Shown piece by piece: positions 1-11,595 of a stretch of DNA of 64,000 bases (the first letter of the stretch is position 1; each line of letters opens with the position of its first letter). This stretch comes from Mortierella sp. BCC40632. Its lineage: Eukaryota > Mortierellomycota > Mortierellomycetes > Mortierellales > Mortierellaceae. The stretch is from contig WAEK01000014.1 of the NCBI GenBank assembly GCA_011634665.1, forward strand, positions 416,501 to 480,500, in the 5' to 3' direction. Both the position numbers and the translations under genes were made by a program. A model generated the notes under the pieces. The model ran no database searches, was not told where the DNA came from, and saw nothing but the letters and a program-made list of their open reading frames with translations.

Positions 1-82
1 AAAAAAAAAAAAAAAAAAAAAAAGGAAACAATGGACACTCTGATGTTGACAAGGATGCCCAGAAAAGATCTCCATCCTTTCA

Positions 83-118
<36 letters not shown>

Positions 119-196
119 CCTCCTTGGTGACTCTTACTAAAACAGCTCTTTACTTTCTTTTATATATCTGATTTGCTTGTGCTTCATGAACAATAG

Positions 197-1579
197 TGCG
201 CATGGGCTTGAAGGAACTCGACAAGGCTTACAACAAGTCGGAAGATGATATCAAGGCCCTGCAGAGTGTTGGGCAGATCATTGGATCCGTGTTGAAGCAG
301 TTGGATGATGACCGCTGTAAGGGCCTCTTTATTTTATTTTATTTTTCTCTTCCATTGCAACATAACTCGACTCTTTCTTTTTCTTTTCTTTTTCTTTTCT
401 TTCTTTTTTTTTTTTTTTTAAAAAAAAAAACGACTATGTATCTAACATGGCAATCACCTTTGGGGAATCATGACCTATTTAGTCATCATCAAGGCTGCAA
501 GTGGTCCTCGATATGTGGTTGGTTGCAGGAACAAGCTGGACAAGTCAAAGCTAAAGCTGGGCACACGTGTGGCATTGGACATGACCACGTTTACCATTAT
601 GCGGATGTTGCCTCGTGAGGTGGATCCTCTTGTCTACAACATGAGCACAGAAGACCCAGGAACGGTGACGTTCACGGGTATTGGTGGACTGAGTGAGCAG
701 ATCAGAGAACTGCGTGAGGTAAAAAAAAATTGGATCATGATTTTTTTTTCTCCTTTTTTTTTTTTTTCTTAAGAGCAATCACTACTTGAGGAATGAGACG
801 AAAAAGGATATGATATGACAAAAAAAAAAAAAAAAAAAAAAAAAAGAGAGAGACGAATGGTTCATGACCTTGATGATACTTACTTTCTTCACTTTTCTTC
901 CAACTGCCTCGATAGGTCATTGAGCTACCATTGATGAACCCCGAGTTGTTTATCCGTGTGGGAATTAAACCACCCAAGGGTGTATTGCTCTATGGACCTC
1001 CCGGAACTGGAAAAACACTTTTGGCACGTGCTGTCGCAAGTACATTGGAGACCAATTTCCTCAAGGTCGTCTCGAGTGCAATTGTTGACAAGTACATTGG
1101 AGAGAGTGCAAGAGTTGTTCGTGAAATGTTTGGTAAGGATCCATTGAAGCCCAAAAAAAAAAAAAAAAAAAAGCTACATGTGCCTTTTTTTTTTTTTTTA
1201 TTTCTCTGTTCACCCAACTGACATTCTCCTTTATTTTCTTTTCATCTCTGTAGCTTATGCAAGGGAGCATGAGCCTTGTATCATTTTCATGGACGAGATT
1301 GATGCGATCGGAGGACGACGTTTCTCGGAAGGTAGTTCGGCAGATCGAGAAATTCAGCGGACGCTGATGGAACTCTTGAACCAGATGGATGGATTTGACC
1401 ATCTTGGACAGACAAAGTTGATCATGGCTACCAACCGACCTGACACGCTCGATCCCGCTCTCATGCGACCTGGTCGTTTGGATCGCAAGATTGAAATTCC
1501 TCTTCCTAATGAACAAGGACGGATGGAGATTTTGAAGATTCATTCTCTTGGTATCACCAAGCAAGGCGAAATCGGTAAG

Positions 1580-1613
<34 letters not shown>

Positions 1614-2076
1614 TGTGTGTGCGTGTGTAGACTGGTGTAAGGGACTTTTTTTTTTTTGCTACACTGTCTTTGTCCTTGCAGAGGGGGCTATGGACCTCCT
1701 GAAAGGGGCAACTCCGATTTTTTTTTCTTTTTCTTTTTTTCATATGCCATGGTTTCTAGGAGCAGGGTCAATGCTAGGGTCGATATTAATTACTTGGAGT
1801 TATCAGACTCATGGGATTCTTTTTTTTTTTTTTTGGTACTGACCTAAATATCCTTTTTGCGTGCCTGTGTAACTCGCTCTAATAGACTACGAGGCGGTAG
1901 TGAAGCTCTCGGATGGGTTCAACGGAGCAGATATCCGTAACGTTTGTACGGAGGCAGGAATGTTTGCGATCCGAGAGGAGCGTGACTATGTTGTTCAGGA
2001 GGACTTTATGAAGGCTGTACGCAAGGTGGCCGAGGCCAAGAAGCTCGAAGGCAAGCTCGAGTATGAAAAGTTGTAG
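197..2076 (+). CDS. RPT4: 26S proteasome regulatory ATPase subunit Rpt4 (PSMC6), 5' truncated by the window
   Basis: AAA+ ATPase of the 19S base ring that unfolds ubiquitinated substrates and threads them into the 20S core. Five exons read cleanly: 197-316, 483-718, 916-1132, 1254-1574 and 1886-2076, each with GT-AG borders and matching phase, giving 360 residues plus stop. Seen: an N-terminal coiled-coil remnant ending in [10 protein letters not shown], the OB-fold segment GPRYVVGC, Walker A GPPGTGKT, Walker [11 protein letters not shown], the arginine-finger region [12 protein letters not shown], and a C-terminal helical domain with [19 protein letters not shown]. These match Rpt4 rather than other Rpt paralogues. 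The first exon begins with two bases of a split codon after an AATAG acceptor, so about 40 N-terminal residues lie in exon(s) left of the window. Homopolymer T/A runs and a GA repeat fill the introns. Confidence 0.96.
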
Positions 2077-2152
2077 ACCTGATAGGGCCCCGTAGTGTCT
2101 ATCTCTCTCTCTCTCTGTAAAGTAAAGTAAACGCGTGTGGGTGAGAGAGGGG

Positions 2153-2200
<48 letters not shown>

Positions 2201-4171
2201 CTCTCTTTCTCTCTTTTGTGCTAAATTACGCATTAGCGCTGATTGAATGAAATTTAGAACATGGTTCAGAGTGGTCCACTGTCTCTCTGTTTCTGCACCG
2301 CACTCCTCCTCCCCACCCCCAAACCGTTCAGGGACTGTTGCAAATTCAGGGACAAGGTTGGGTTGGACGCAGGAACACCCCAATCCAGTCACGGACAGAC
2401 ATTCACACCACGACGACCGCTGACTGGTTGCAAGATTAATATGCGTGGCAAAGAGTAACAAGAGCTCGGAGAGAGAGAGAGAGAGAGATAGCGAGATCGT
2501 CGTTCCTGGTTCTCTGTTCATGAACCAGAGAGATAGAAAGAGAAAGAGAGAGAGAGCGGGATCTGGGTCAAGAACTGAGAGCGATACAACAACAGGTATC
2601 GAGGAAACAACATGGAAGAGGAAAGAGAGCGCGAGCAACGAGAGCACGGATGGAGCCTTCTTCCCCCCCTCCCCCTCCCCTCTCCTTCTCTTTTCGGGTC
2701 TCGGGTTGAACGGGGACACAGCAGGGAGATGGGACCATGGGCACGGTGCCAAGACAGATACTTGAGATACTCCTGGAGCTCGTTCACTCGTCCGTCGATG
2801 TTGTGGTCCCGTTTTCCTTTTCCATTTCCTTTTTCTCTCTCTCTCTCTTCTTCTTCTCATTCTTCCTTCTTTCAGAGCTTTTTTATTGACCAGAATCAGG
2901 ATCTCATTCACTCTGCGTCCACATCTTGCTTCCGAATTCATTCGCCCATGTAAGTCTCTCTCCCTCACTTTCATACCTCCGACCATCCTCGTCTTTGAAC
3001 AAGTTCACTGCCCATTACCTCCCACACGCCCATACACATACACGTCCCCCCTGTCCTGTTCTCGTCCTTGCTTGTTCTCTCTCTCTCTCTCCATCATCCT
3101 CTCTTTCACTTTCACTTTCACTTTCTCTCTCTCACTCTCTCTTGCTTTGGAGAAAAAGGTATATATTGCAATATACTTTTATTGCTGCTCTCCATCTCTC
3201 AGATGGCATGGCCATTGTGTTTCGAGATGACCCGTTGTCCCGAAAAAGAAAGAGTGGTCGCCTTTTCATTCTTCAACGGTCCCTTTCCTACAACTCGGGT
3301 CTCTCTCTCTCTTTCTTTCTTTCTTTCTTCCCTCTTTCTCTCTCTCTCTCTTTCTCGTCCTCATCTCGACAACCCAACTCTTGAACACTCGACGACTCGA
3401 CGACTCGACAATGGACCCAAGCTGTACAGTCTCCCCCCTTATTTTTTATAATAGTGTCTCTGGAGGTACGAATCTCGTTCCAGGGCATGCAACACATTGG
3501 GCATTTTTTTTTTTTTTTTTTTTGTTTTTTTTGTGATGGGCTGGGAAGACGATGGACAGTCTGGATGAGAGGAATGAGTCGATCCTGTCCATCTGCTCGA
3601 TCGTGACCTATATGTATCAGGACGAGTTCCCCTAATTGGAGAGAGAGGGTGCAGTGCAGGACGTTATAAAGTTCTTTTTATTTCTCTCCCTTCCCTCCGC
3701 CAACTACTCTTGAGCTGGGTTTGAGAAGGTTGAAAATGGGCAATCGACAAGCGGGCAGGGGAGAGTGAGCATCCTAATTCGGGCATCCCCTTCCTCCCTT
3801 GTGCACGCACACACATACTCTCTTTCTCTCTCTCTCACCCACGCCCAACAAGCACGCACGCACGCACGCACGCACACACGCACATTATCGATTTGGTGTT
3901 GGGGGTTTTTTTATATATGAGCGAAAAAGCAAGCGAGCGAACAAGTTCGTCTTTCTTTATTTATTTATAACCCTTGAGCCATTAGCTCCGCATCTTCTCT
4001 CAGTCCACGCGCCCTTTTTCGTGCCCCATTTCAATCCCTTTCTCTTTCTCTCTCTCACTCTCTCTCGCTCTCTCTTTCTTGTTCACTCTTTTTTTTTTTT
4101 CTTCTCATCCTCGACCTCCAGTTTCTCGGCGACTTTTTTTCACTTTCTTCTTCACCGCCGACCTCTTCTGA

Positions 4172-4211
<40 letters not shown>

Positions 4212-4465
4212 GCCTGCATTGGACGGTTTACACCCTCAGCCTGGAAACTAACCAGAGCTCTTTGTCTCGCCCATTGCTCTCTCTCTTTCTCTCTCTCTCT
4301 CTCTCAACCCACTCACACTTCATCCACCTCTACAGCAAGAAAGGCTCGTCCTCGAAACATCCCGGCTCTTTTCAGGACCTTTTTCCTCAGGATAGGAAAA
4401 CAGGACACAACAAAAGACGAGCCCTGACACCACCTTGCTCCCCCTTCGACCCTCTTTCTTCATCC

Positions 4466-4501
<36 letters not shown>

Positions 4502-4567
4502 TCTCTCATTCTCTATCTCTCTCTCTCTCTATGCACCATTGCTCTCTCTCTCTCTTTCACCCACCAG
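2077..4567. other. Intergenic and 5'-leader region dominated by CT/GA repeats
   Basis: No reading frame here shows family conservation. The stretch holds (CT)n blocks near 2157-2191, 4175-4207 and 4468-4498, (GA)n near 2468-2488, a CACG-type run near 3852-3873 and T runs near 3505-3530. From about 2800 onward the plus strand is strongly pyrimidine-rich, as expected for the leader of the plus-strand membrane protein that follows. The first exon or exons of that gene, including its ATG and signal peptide, probably lie somewhere in 3900-4567, but I could not place them. Confidence 0.6.
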
Positions 4568-4971
4568 CCATCCTGCTCAACTGGAGCACTGGCTCTCAGG
4601 TACATCCCCATCAGAACCATGTTGTACCACCATGACCACCACCACACCTTCTCGGTCCAGCTGCCTTGGATGGCAGCCATCCTCGCCCTCCCACTCTTTC
4701 CAATATTCACCTTTCAGCTATGGCTCACTCCTTTGACCTATTAGACCAAATGAAGCCCAGGCACCTTGTGCCTGTAATCAAAACTATTATGACCAGGTAT
4801 GGACACTAGCAGAGGATGTCCAGGGCCATTCTCTCTCTCTCCTCCCACTCGCAGGAAAACACAGGAGCTGGGGCTCACTTTTGAATGTTTGCAAACAAAA
4901 CATTCAAAAAAAGGCAAAAGCTACACAACAACACAACAACACAACAACACAAAAGAGAGGAGAGAGAGACC

Positions 4972-5046
<75 letters not shown>

Positions 5047-6261
5047 AAAAGAGAACGAGAGCACAGGTCGTGCTTCGTGATCATTAATCAGCTCTTGCTC
5101 TCTCTTCTCTCTTTCACTCTCTCTCTCTCTCTCTCTCTCTCCCAAACGAGCGTGTGCTATACCCCCTTGCAGCTGGATTAATGTGCAGACTCCCTCCTCC
5201 TCCCTGATGGATACTTTTTTTTCTTTTTTCTTTTTTCGCCGACTCCTCGCGTGATGATAACGATTATGACGGTGATTGACTGAACGTGTATCATCGTGTC
5301 TTGTCTCCCTTTTTTTTTTATCCCTGCTCTTTTTTAGATGACCCAATGTTTGAAATGCCAATCGTCGAGCTCGGCCAAATTGTCTGTCAAGCCGCAGGAT
5401 ACCTATCAGCTTGTCTGTACTTCCTATGGTCAGACCTGGCAACAAATCTACATTCCCAACAAACCATCCACCACCACGAGCTCCTCAGCAACCACCTCCT
5501 CTTCTCCCAACAATGGATCCAACACTGGAGGATCTAGCCCTAGTCATAGCAGCTTGTCTTCAGGAGCCGTGGCTGGAATGTAAGTTGGAGGTTTGATCTT
5601 GTGCTTTATCCAATCCAAAGGAGGAGGATGGAGAGAGCGAGAGAGAGTGTGTGTGTGTCATACGCCCGATGATTGACCAATATATCACTTTTTTTTTCAT
5701 TTAGCATTGTCTCTGCTATTGCACTTGTGGTTGCCCTTGCGGTTGCAGGATATGTGTTTATGCGGAGGAAACGGGATCTTGCAAAGCGACAGGAAGAGGA
5801 CGATATTTACAAGTATCAGGACAACGGACGTAATTCCTATATTGAAACACCTTTGCCCCAGTACACGGGTATGATCCAGCCATCACTTCCTGCTCTGCCA
5901 CAACTCACGTAAGTTTCTTCCTTTTTTTTTTTTGTTTCATCTATTGACTTGTAAATCTCGTTCTCGAGAAGGGTTTAAAATTGTCCTTCTTTACTGAAAC
6001 AGAAACTAACCTTTTTTTTTTTTTTTTTTTTTTTTTTTGGAAAAACTCAGGAATCTGCGAGTAATGAACCCGGACAATGACGATGACGATGCTCGTCATC
6101 TTACTGACGATAAATTCAACCAAGACCAGAATCATGGAGCACCAGCACCAGCACCATACTCGTATTCGGGAGGAGCCGGTGGTGGAGGAGGAGGAAGCGG
6201 CTTTGAGGTCAACCGACACCAACCTGCTGGATGGCGTCGAGGCAGTTTTGATGACGATTAA
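4568..6261 (+). CDS. Cys-rich single-pass membrane protein with Ser/Thr stalk (start not resolved)
   Basis: Predicted type I plasma-membrane protein of unknown function. Supported exons: about 4568-4599, 4745-4796, 5338-5579, 5705-5908 and 6051-6261; phases agree at every junction. The ectodomain has paired cysteines (PCACNQNYYDQ, then QCLKCQ, then VCTSYG), a layout common in fungal surface proteins. It is followed by a Ser/Thr/Asn-rich stalk, then a transmembrane helix that starts around GIIVSAIALVVALAVAGYVF and is stopped by RRKR. The roughly 150-residue cytoplasmic tail has EEDDIYKYQ, YIETPLPQYTG, an Asp run and a Gly run, ending GSFDDD. The layout resembles Wsc/Mid2-type or Axl2-type sensors, but no named domain was recognised. 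The 4600-4744 intron is inferred from a TTGAC branch-like site before TTAG. No in-frame ATG is visible at 4568, so an upstream exon with the signal peptide is missing from this model. Confidence 0.62.
4974..5041. repeat. (GA)n microsatellite
   Basis: Almost perfect AG dinucleotide array of roughly 34 units inside the intron (4797-5337) of the membrane-protein gene, followed closely by a CT array near 5116-5141. The two arrays are complementary and could pair in the pre-mRNA. Confidence 0.9.
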
Positions 6262-6687
6262 AACAGAAAAGAAAAAAAGAAAAGAAAAGAAAAGAAAAGA
6301 AAAAAAAAAAAAAAAGGAAAATATGAACCGAGATCTCAGACTCCCCCCCCCCCTTCCCCTTCCATTCCCCATATAATGGGAATGTGCATGAGTGTGCGTG
6401 AGAGAGAGAGAGAGAGAGAGAGGAAAGGATGAAAAAAAAAAAAAAAGTAGGACATCATACCTTTCTAATTGAGTTTCAAAAAAAAAGGGACCCTGATGAT
6501 GTGTTTTTGTGAACTCCTCTACTCTTTCCCCCCCTCGGCCTTTCTCTTTCTCTCTCTCTTCTTCTCTCTATTAAACCCTCTTTTTCCTTTTCCGTACTTT
6601 CTTTATCATTATTTCTTTCCTCTCTCTCTCTCTCTCTCTTTCTCGATAATTCATAATCTAGTCCACTCTATTCAAATACATATTTCT

Positions 6688-6728
<41 letters not shown>

Positions 6729-7079
6729 CTTCTCTCTCGTTAATTCTGCTAGATTCGAAGTAGTATAACCTTCTATTATTCTTTTTGTACTCGTAATCAT
6801 AATCATATCTAGCTGTCTATGGTCTTCATATCAGAAAATGAAGATTAACAACGAAAGTGAGGAATATTGTTTGAAAAAAAAAAAAAAAAAAAAAAAGCGA
6901 ACAAGACAGGGAGAGTGAGCGAGAGAGTGAATGAGAAGGAAGGAAGGAAGAAAGGAAGAAAGGAAGAAAAGAAAGAAATGAACAGATGAGAGGAAAGAAA
7001 AGGAGAAAAAAAAAAAAACGAGGAATTGAGTTTGGCTCATATGCCCTTGGTGAGGATCATAAGCCGGAGACAGAGTGAA

Positions 7080-7123
<44 letters not shown>

Positions 7124-7284
7124 GACAGATCGGATCTATTGAAGCTGCCAGTACCTGAAGAGATCGAGACAGCTTCCTTCCCTGGGTGGCTAAAAAAGTA
7201 TCCGTGGCACGTACAACAGTCGATCAAGTTTTTTTTCTTTTTTTGCGGGGAAGAAGAAAGACGGACAGGTAGACAGGCAGACAG

Positions 7285-7311
7285 ACCAGACCAGACCAGA
7301 CCAGACCAGAC
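7285..7311. repeat. Short GACCA tandem repeat
   Basis: About five consecutive copies of the pentamer GACCA, flanked on the left by GACAG-like degenerate units. It lies in non-coding DNA between two plus-strand genes. Confidence 0.85.
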
Positions 7312-8295
7312 ATGACAGATGAAGCGTGGCCAAGCAGAGCAAAAAAAAAATACCATCCAGGGTTAGAAAGTAGCACATGTGCCTGAACTGTTCCTGACCG
7401 GTGAGTGGAGAAAGGAGACGAGAGGGGCATTGCAAATAAGGTTCACCTTTAGGATTGTACGTATTGACACGTGAGAGTGATCTCCGAGAAGTAAGAGAGA
7501 GAGAGAGAGTGAGAGAGAGAGAGACAATCGAACGATATACCACCAACAGTCCGTGGGGAAAGGAAAGAAATGCGAGACCGCAGAAAGGAGAGAGGAGGAG
7601 GAAGAGGAACAGGGAAGCATCTCTACACAGACAGCAATTGCCCTTCAAAAGATTGCTTGGTCAGTGAACAACTTGTGTCTACCTACCCGAAGAGAGAGAA
7701 AGAGATGTTCGGCCAAAACTCCGGTATCGGTGCAATTCTCCAACCGGGGTCCATGTATTGTTTGAAGCGACTACAGTTTGTAGAAGCGAGCAAGTGACAT
7801 TGGCTCGAAGCGAAGGGGGCGGCTGGGTGACAATGGCGTGGGATGATACGAGCAGCGCGGGTGGCATCGCTAAAGTGAAAAGAGAAAAAAAAACGTTGTG
7901 CAAAAAGGGAGTAAAGAAGGTTCGGTCCCTTTCACTCCTCTCTCCCGGCTCCCAACAACAGAGAACAGAAAAGCTGTTAGAAAGCGGCCGAAGTAAGCAA
8001 GAGAGAAAGCGCTGAGAGAAAAAAAGAGAGAGACGGGTCAGTTCTGTCCGTGGACAACTCGCGTGGAGCGGGTGTGAGCCGCGGATTTGTCTCTCTCTCT
8101 CTCTCTCTCTTTGTAAAGTTTGGCAGGCTATTGGCCAGTTGAAAGGGAGACCTGTGGTATGGGAGAGGCTTTCTTCTCTTCTGTGCTTGACCTGGCCTGA
8201 CTGGCCTGCCCACACATCATCACACGCATACACACTCGGATACATTTTCACGAGCCAGAGTGGAGAGAGTGAAGTGCGGGGGCGACTGGCGTTTG

Positions 8296-8302
8296 TATAA
8301 AG
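8296..8302 (+). promoter_or_regulatory. TATA-like element upstream of the multifunctional enzyme gene
   Basis: TATAAAG lies about 220 bases before the ATG at 8519. It is followed by a pyrimidine-rich leader (CTCTCTCTCTTCTTCTTC near 8370-8387), which is a plausible start-site region. It is a short motif match only, so it may be coincidental. Confidence 0.4.
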
Positions 8303-8518
8303 CGACGCTCGTCCACCCGCCGCATTAAGATCTCCTTTTTTCTTTTTTCTTTCTTTCCATCAGTCGCATCTCTCTCTCTCTTCTTCTTCTTCTCATCTCA
8401 TCCACCACCCTCTCTTTACTTTTAGAACTCTTTCCATCCGCGTCACACACACACACCCTTTGTTCGGCTCCATCCCATCCACTCTTCGCTCTTTTCTCAC
8501 ACACATATATAATTCATA

Positions 8519-11241
8519 ATGGCTGACAACCTTCGCTTCGATGGACGTGTCGTTATCGTGACCGGTGCCGGTGGTGGACTCGGTCGCTCCCACGCCTTGG
8601 CCTTTGGCTCCCGCGGCGCCTCCGTCGTCGTCAACGATCTCGGTGGCTCCCACACCGGTGAGGGTGCTTCCTCGCGCGCTGCCGACAAGGTTGTCGAGGA
8701 GATCCGTGCCGCTGGCGGCAAGGCCGTCGCCAACTACGACTCTGTCCTTGATGGCGAGAAGATTGTCGAGACTGCGATGAAGGCCTTTGGCCGTATCGAT
8801 ATCATCATCAACAACGCTGGTATCCTCAAGGACGTTTCCTTTGCCCGCATGACGGATCAGCAGTGGGATTTGATCTTCCAGGTCCACGTCGATGGTGCTT
8901 ACAAGGTTCTCAAGGCTGCCTGGCCCATCTTCCGCCAGCAGAAGTTTGGTCGTATCATCAACACCAGTATGTCATTTATATTTATTTTTTTGCATCCTTT
9001 GTTTTTGTTGTTGTTTTGGTGGCAGCAAAAAGACAAGCGAATCGATCGAGCATATCAAGACACGAGATTGACCTCTTATTTTTTTTCCTTTTTTTTCTTT
9101 CCTAAATAGCCTCTGCTGCTGGTCTTTATGGCAACTTTGGTAAGGATACTGGACAGGGATGACAATGGGAATCCATGGACCAAAGAAGAAGGAAAAAAAA
9201 AAAAGGGAAAAAAAAGAGAAGAAAGATGAGAGGCAGAAGAGATCTCAACAGCAACATCATCAACAGCAGCAACAACAGCAAGCGAGCAGCGAACAAACGA
9301 TTTTTTTTTTTTATTTTTTTCTTTTTTTTCTTCGGCTCAGTCAATGTGTTGTACTAGGCGAGCAAAATGGTTCAAAGATCGGATCGCTCTTTCGTTATTT
9401 TACTTTACCCTAACCCGCAGATCTCGTGACTTTTCTTTTCTTTTCTTTCTTGTATCAAACTATCATCAGGCCAGGCCAACTACTCTGCTGCCAAGCTTGC
9501 CTTGGTCGGCTTGACCCAGACTTTGGCTCTTGAGGGCAAGAAGGACAACATCACCTGCAACGTCATCGCCCCCATGGCTGCCTCGCGTATGACCGAGACC
9601 GTCCTCCCCCCCGATATGCTCGCCTCGCTCAAGCCCGAGATGGTCACCCCCTTGGTCCAGTACCTCTGCCACGAGGAGACCACCGAGAGCGGCTCCATCT
9701 TCGAGGTCGGTGCCGGCTTTGTCGGCAAGCTCCGCTGGGAGCGCACTGGAGGCCACGGCTTCCCCATTGACAAGACTCTCCTCCCCGAGCACGTTCAGCA
9801 GATGTGGTCCAAGATCACCGACTTTGAGGATGGTCGCACCACCCACCCCACCTCGACCTCCGAGTCCATGGAGAGCATCATGGCCAACTTTGAGAACACT
9901 GGCGGTTCCGATGCTGAGCGCCCCAAGGTCGTCTCCGAGGACGGCAAGGTCGATGTCGAGGCCGCCAAGAGCCTCGAGTTCACCTCCGAGACCTTCAACT
10001 ACACCGAGCGCGATGTCATCCTGTACAACCTCGGTATCGGTGCTACCCGCAAGGATCTCCACCTCGTTTACGAGAACGATGCTTCCTTCGGTGCCGTTCC
10101 CACCTTTGGTGTCATTCCTTCGTTCACTGCCATGAACGCTGTTCCCTTTGGTGACATCCTCCCCTCGTTCAACCCCATGATGTTGCTTCACGGTGAGCAG
10201 TACCTCGAGATCATCAAGCCCTTCCCCACCAGCGGCAAGTTGACCTCGACTCCCTATGTCGTCGACATTTTGGACAAGGGCAAGGGCTGCGTTGTCACCA
10301 TTGGTGTCAAGACTGTCGATGAGAGCGGTGATGATGTCTGCGTCAACGAGTTCACCATGTTCATCCGCGGCTCGGGCAACTTTGGCGGAAAGAAGGAGGG
10401 TGCTGACCGTGGTGCTGCCACCGCTGCCAACAACGTCCCCAGCCGTAAGCCCGACCACGTTGTCACGGAGAAGACCAACGAGGACCAGGCTGCTCTCTAC
10501 CGTCTTTCGGGAGACTGGAACCCTCTTCACATTGACCCCGAGATGGCCGCTGTTGGAGGCTTTGATGTCCCCATTCTCCACGGCTTGTGCTCGTTCGGTA
10601 TTGCTGGTAAGCACATCTTCAAGACCTACTGCAACAACGATGCCGCCAGCTTCAAGAACATCAAGGTTCGTTTCGCCAAGACTGTCAACCCTGGCGAGAC
10701 TCTTGAGACCTCGATGTGGCGTGAGGGCAACAAGGTCATCTTCCAGGTTCGCTCTGTTGAGCGCAACTCGATCATCATCTCGAACGCTGCTGTTGAGCTT
10801 CAGGGTGAGGCCTTGACTGCTGCTCCCGCTGCTGCCCCCGCTGCTGCTGCTGCCCCTGCTGCCGCTGCTGATGGTGACTTCAAGTCGGCTGCTGCCTTTG
10901 AGCAGATCAAGGCTGGCATCAACGCCATGTCGTCTGCTGACCGTCAGGCTCAGGTCAAGAAGGTCAAGGCCATCTTCCAGTTTGATCTCACGAACGAGGC
11001 TGGCAAGGTTGCCACTTATCACATTGATCTCAAGAACGGTGAGGGCAGTGTTGGAGCTGGAGCTTCCAAGACCAAGGCCGATGTTGTGATCTCGACCAAG
11101 GATCAGACCTTTGTTGACTTGGCTGCTGGCACTGCCAATGCCCAGAAGCTCTTTATGTCTGGAGCCATCAAGGTCAAGGGTCAGGTCATGTTGGCCACCA
11201 AGCTCGGTGATATCCTCAAGGCCAACAAGTCCAAGTTGTAA
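8519..11241 (+). CDS. FOX2: Peroxisomal multifunctional enzyme type 2: SDR dehydrogenase + hydratase 2 + SCP2
   Basis: Carries out hydration of trans-2-enoyl-CoA and oxidation of (3R)-hydroxyacyl-CoA in peroxisomal beta-oxidation. Exons 8519-8966, 9110-9139 and 9470-11241 give 749 residues. The N-terminal SDR domain has TGAGGGLG near residue 15, NNAG, and the catalytic Tyr164 and Lys168 in ANYSAAK, with Ser151 ahead of them. A MaoC/hydratase-2 domain follows, with the catalytic motif GDWNPLH (Asp508, His513). After an Ala/Pro linker, residues about 625-749 form an SCP2 sterol-carrier domain. The tail is SKL, a canonical PTS1 peroxisome signal. Only one SDR domain is present, unlike the two in ascomycete Fox2, and the SCP2 domain is an animal MFE-2 trait; the length is close to human HSD17B4. 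The second exon is only 30 bases. Codon use is strongly GC3-biased, suggesting high expression. Confidence 0.95.
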
Positions 11242-11595
11242 AGAAAAGAAAAAGAAAAAAGAAGAAAAAAAAAAAAGAAAAAAAAAAGAAACAAGGAAAG
11301 GGACCTTTTGGTGTGCCCCTCTCCCTGGGTACCAAAGATTTGTTTTTTTGTATTGTAGCAAACTTGAAATAAAAATGTACATATACGCTGTGCTATCTAC
11401 ACACACACGAACCTGGGTAATGCAAATTAATTGTCGGATCGATCTATGCTTGAGATCACAGGGTTGTGGTGGGAAGGAGGAGGAGGAGTGGAGGGGAGAG
11501 GAAGAAAGGGAGAGGAGTAAGAGAAATCGGGTGTACGAGAGAAGAGATCATTATGCTTTTTTTTTTTTTTTTTTTTTTTTTTTCTTTTCCCTGCC
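11242..11595. other. Convergent 3' flanks
   Basis: Short space between the plus-strand multifunctional enzyme and a minus-strand gene. It holds purine-rich AAG/A runs just after the stop, a candidate poly(A) signal, GGAGG-rich DNA and a T run near 11557-11583. No coding signal was seen. Confidence 0.6.
11368..11373 (+). terminator. AATAAA poly(A) signal candidate
   Basis: AATAAA lies 127 bases after the stop codon of the multifunctional enzyme, a usual distance for a fungal cleavage/polyadenylation signal. It is a motif match only. Confidence 0.5.

Larger units (their letters stand above)
6262..8518. other. Gene-free region: 3' flank, GA/CT microsatellites and FOX2-like promoter
   Basis: No conserved coding sequence on either strand. 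Contents: A and C runs just after the stop at 6261, CT blocks near 6622-6640 and 6692-6722, a long GA array at about 7083-7120, a GACCA pentanucleotide array near 7285-7311 and GA blocks near 7495-7525. The last 200 bases before 8519 turn pyrimidine-rich on the plus strand. Reading frames here are Ser/Leu- or Arg/Glu-rich translations of repeats. Confidence 0.65.

Noticed and set aside
2445..5181. Many overlapping Ser/Leu-rich or Arg/Glu-rich frames on both strands
   Set aside because: They are direct translations of CT/GA microsatellites, overlap each other in several frames and have no domain-like sequence.
9466..11406. A 646-residue minus-strand open frame opposite the multifunctional enzyme gene
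   Set aside because: It is the mirror of a GC3-biased coding exon, which often leaves the antisense frame open; its Gly/Leu/Asp-rich content has no family match and runs into poly-T.
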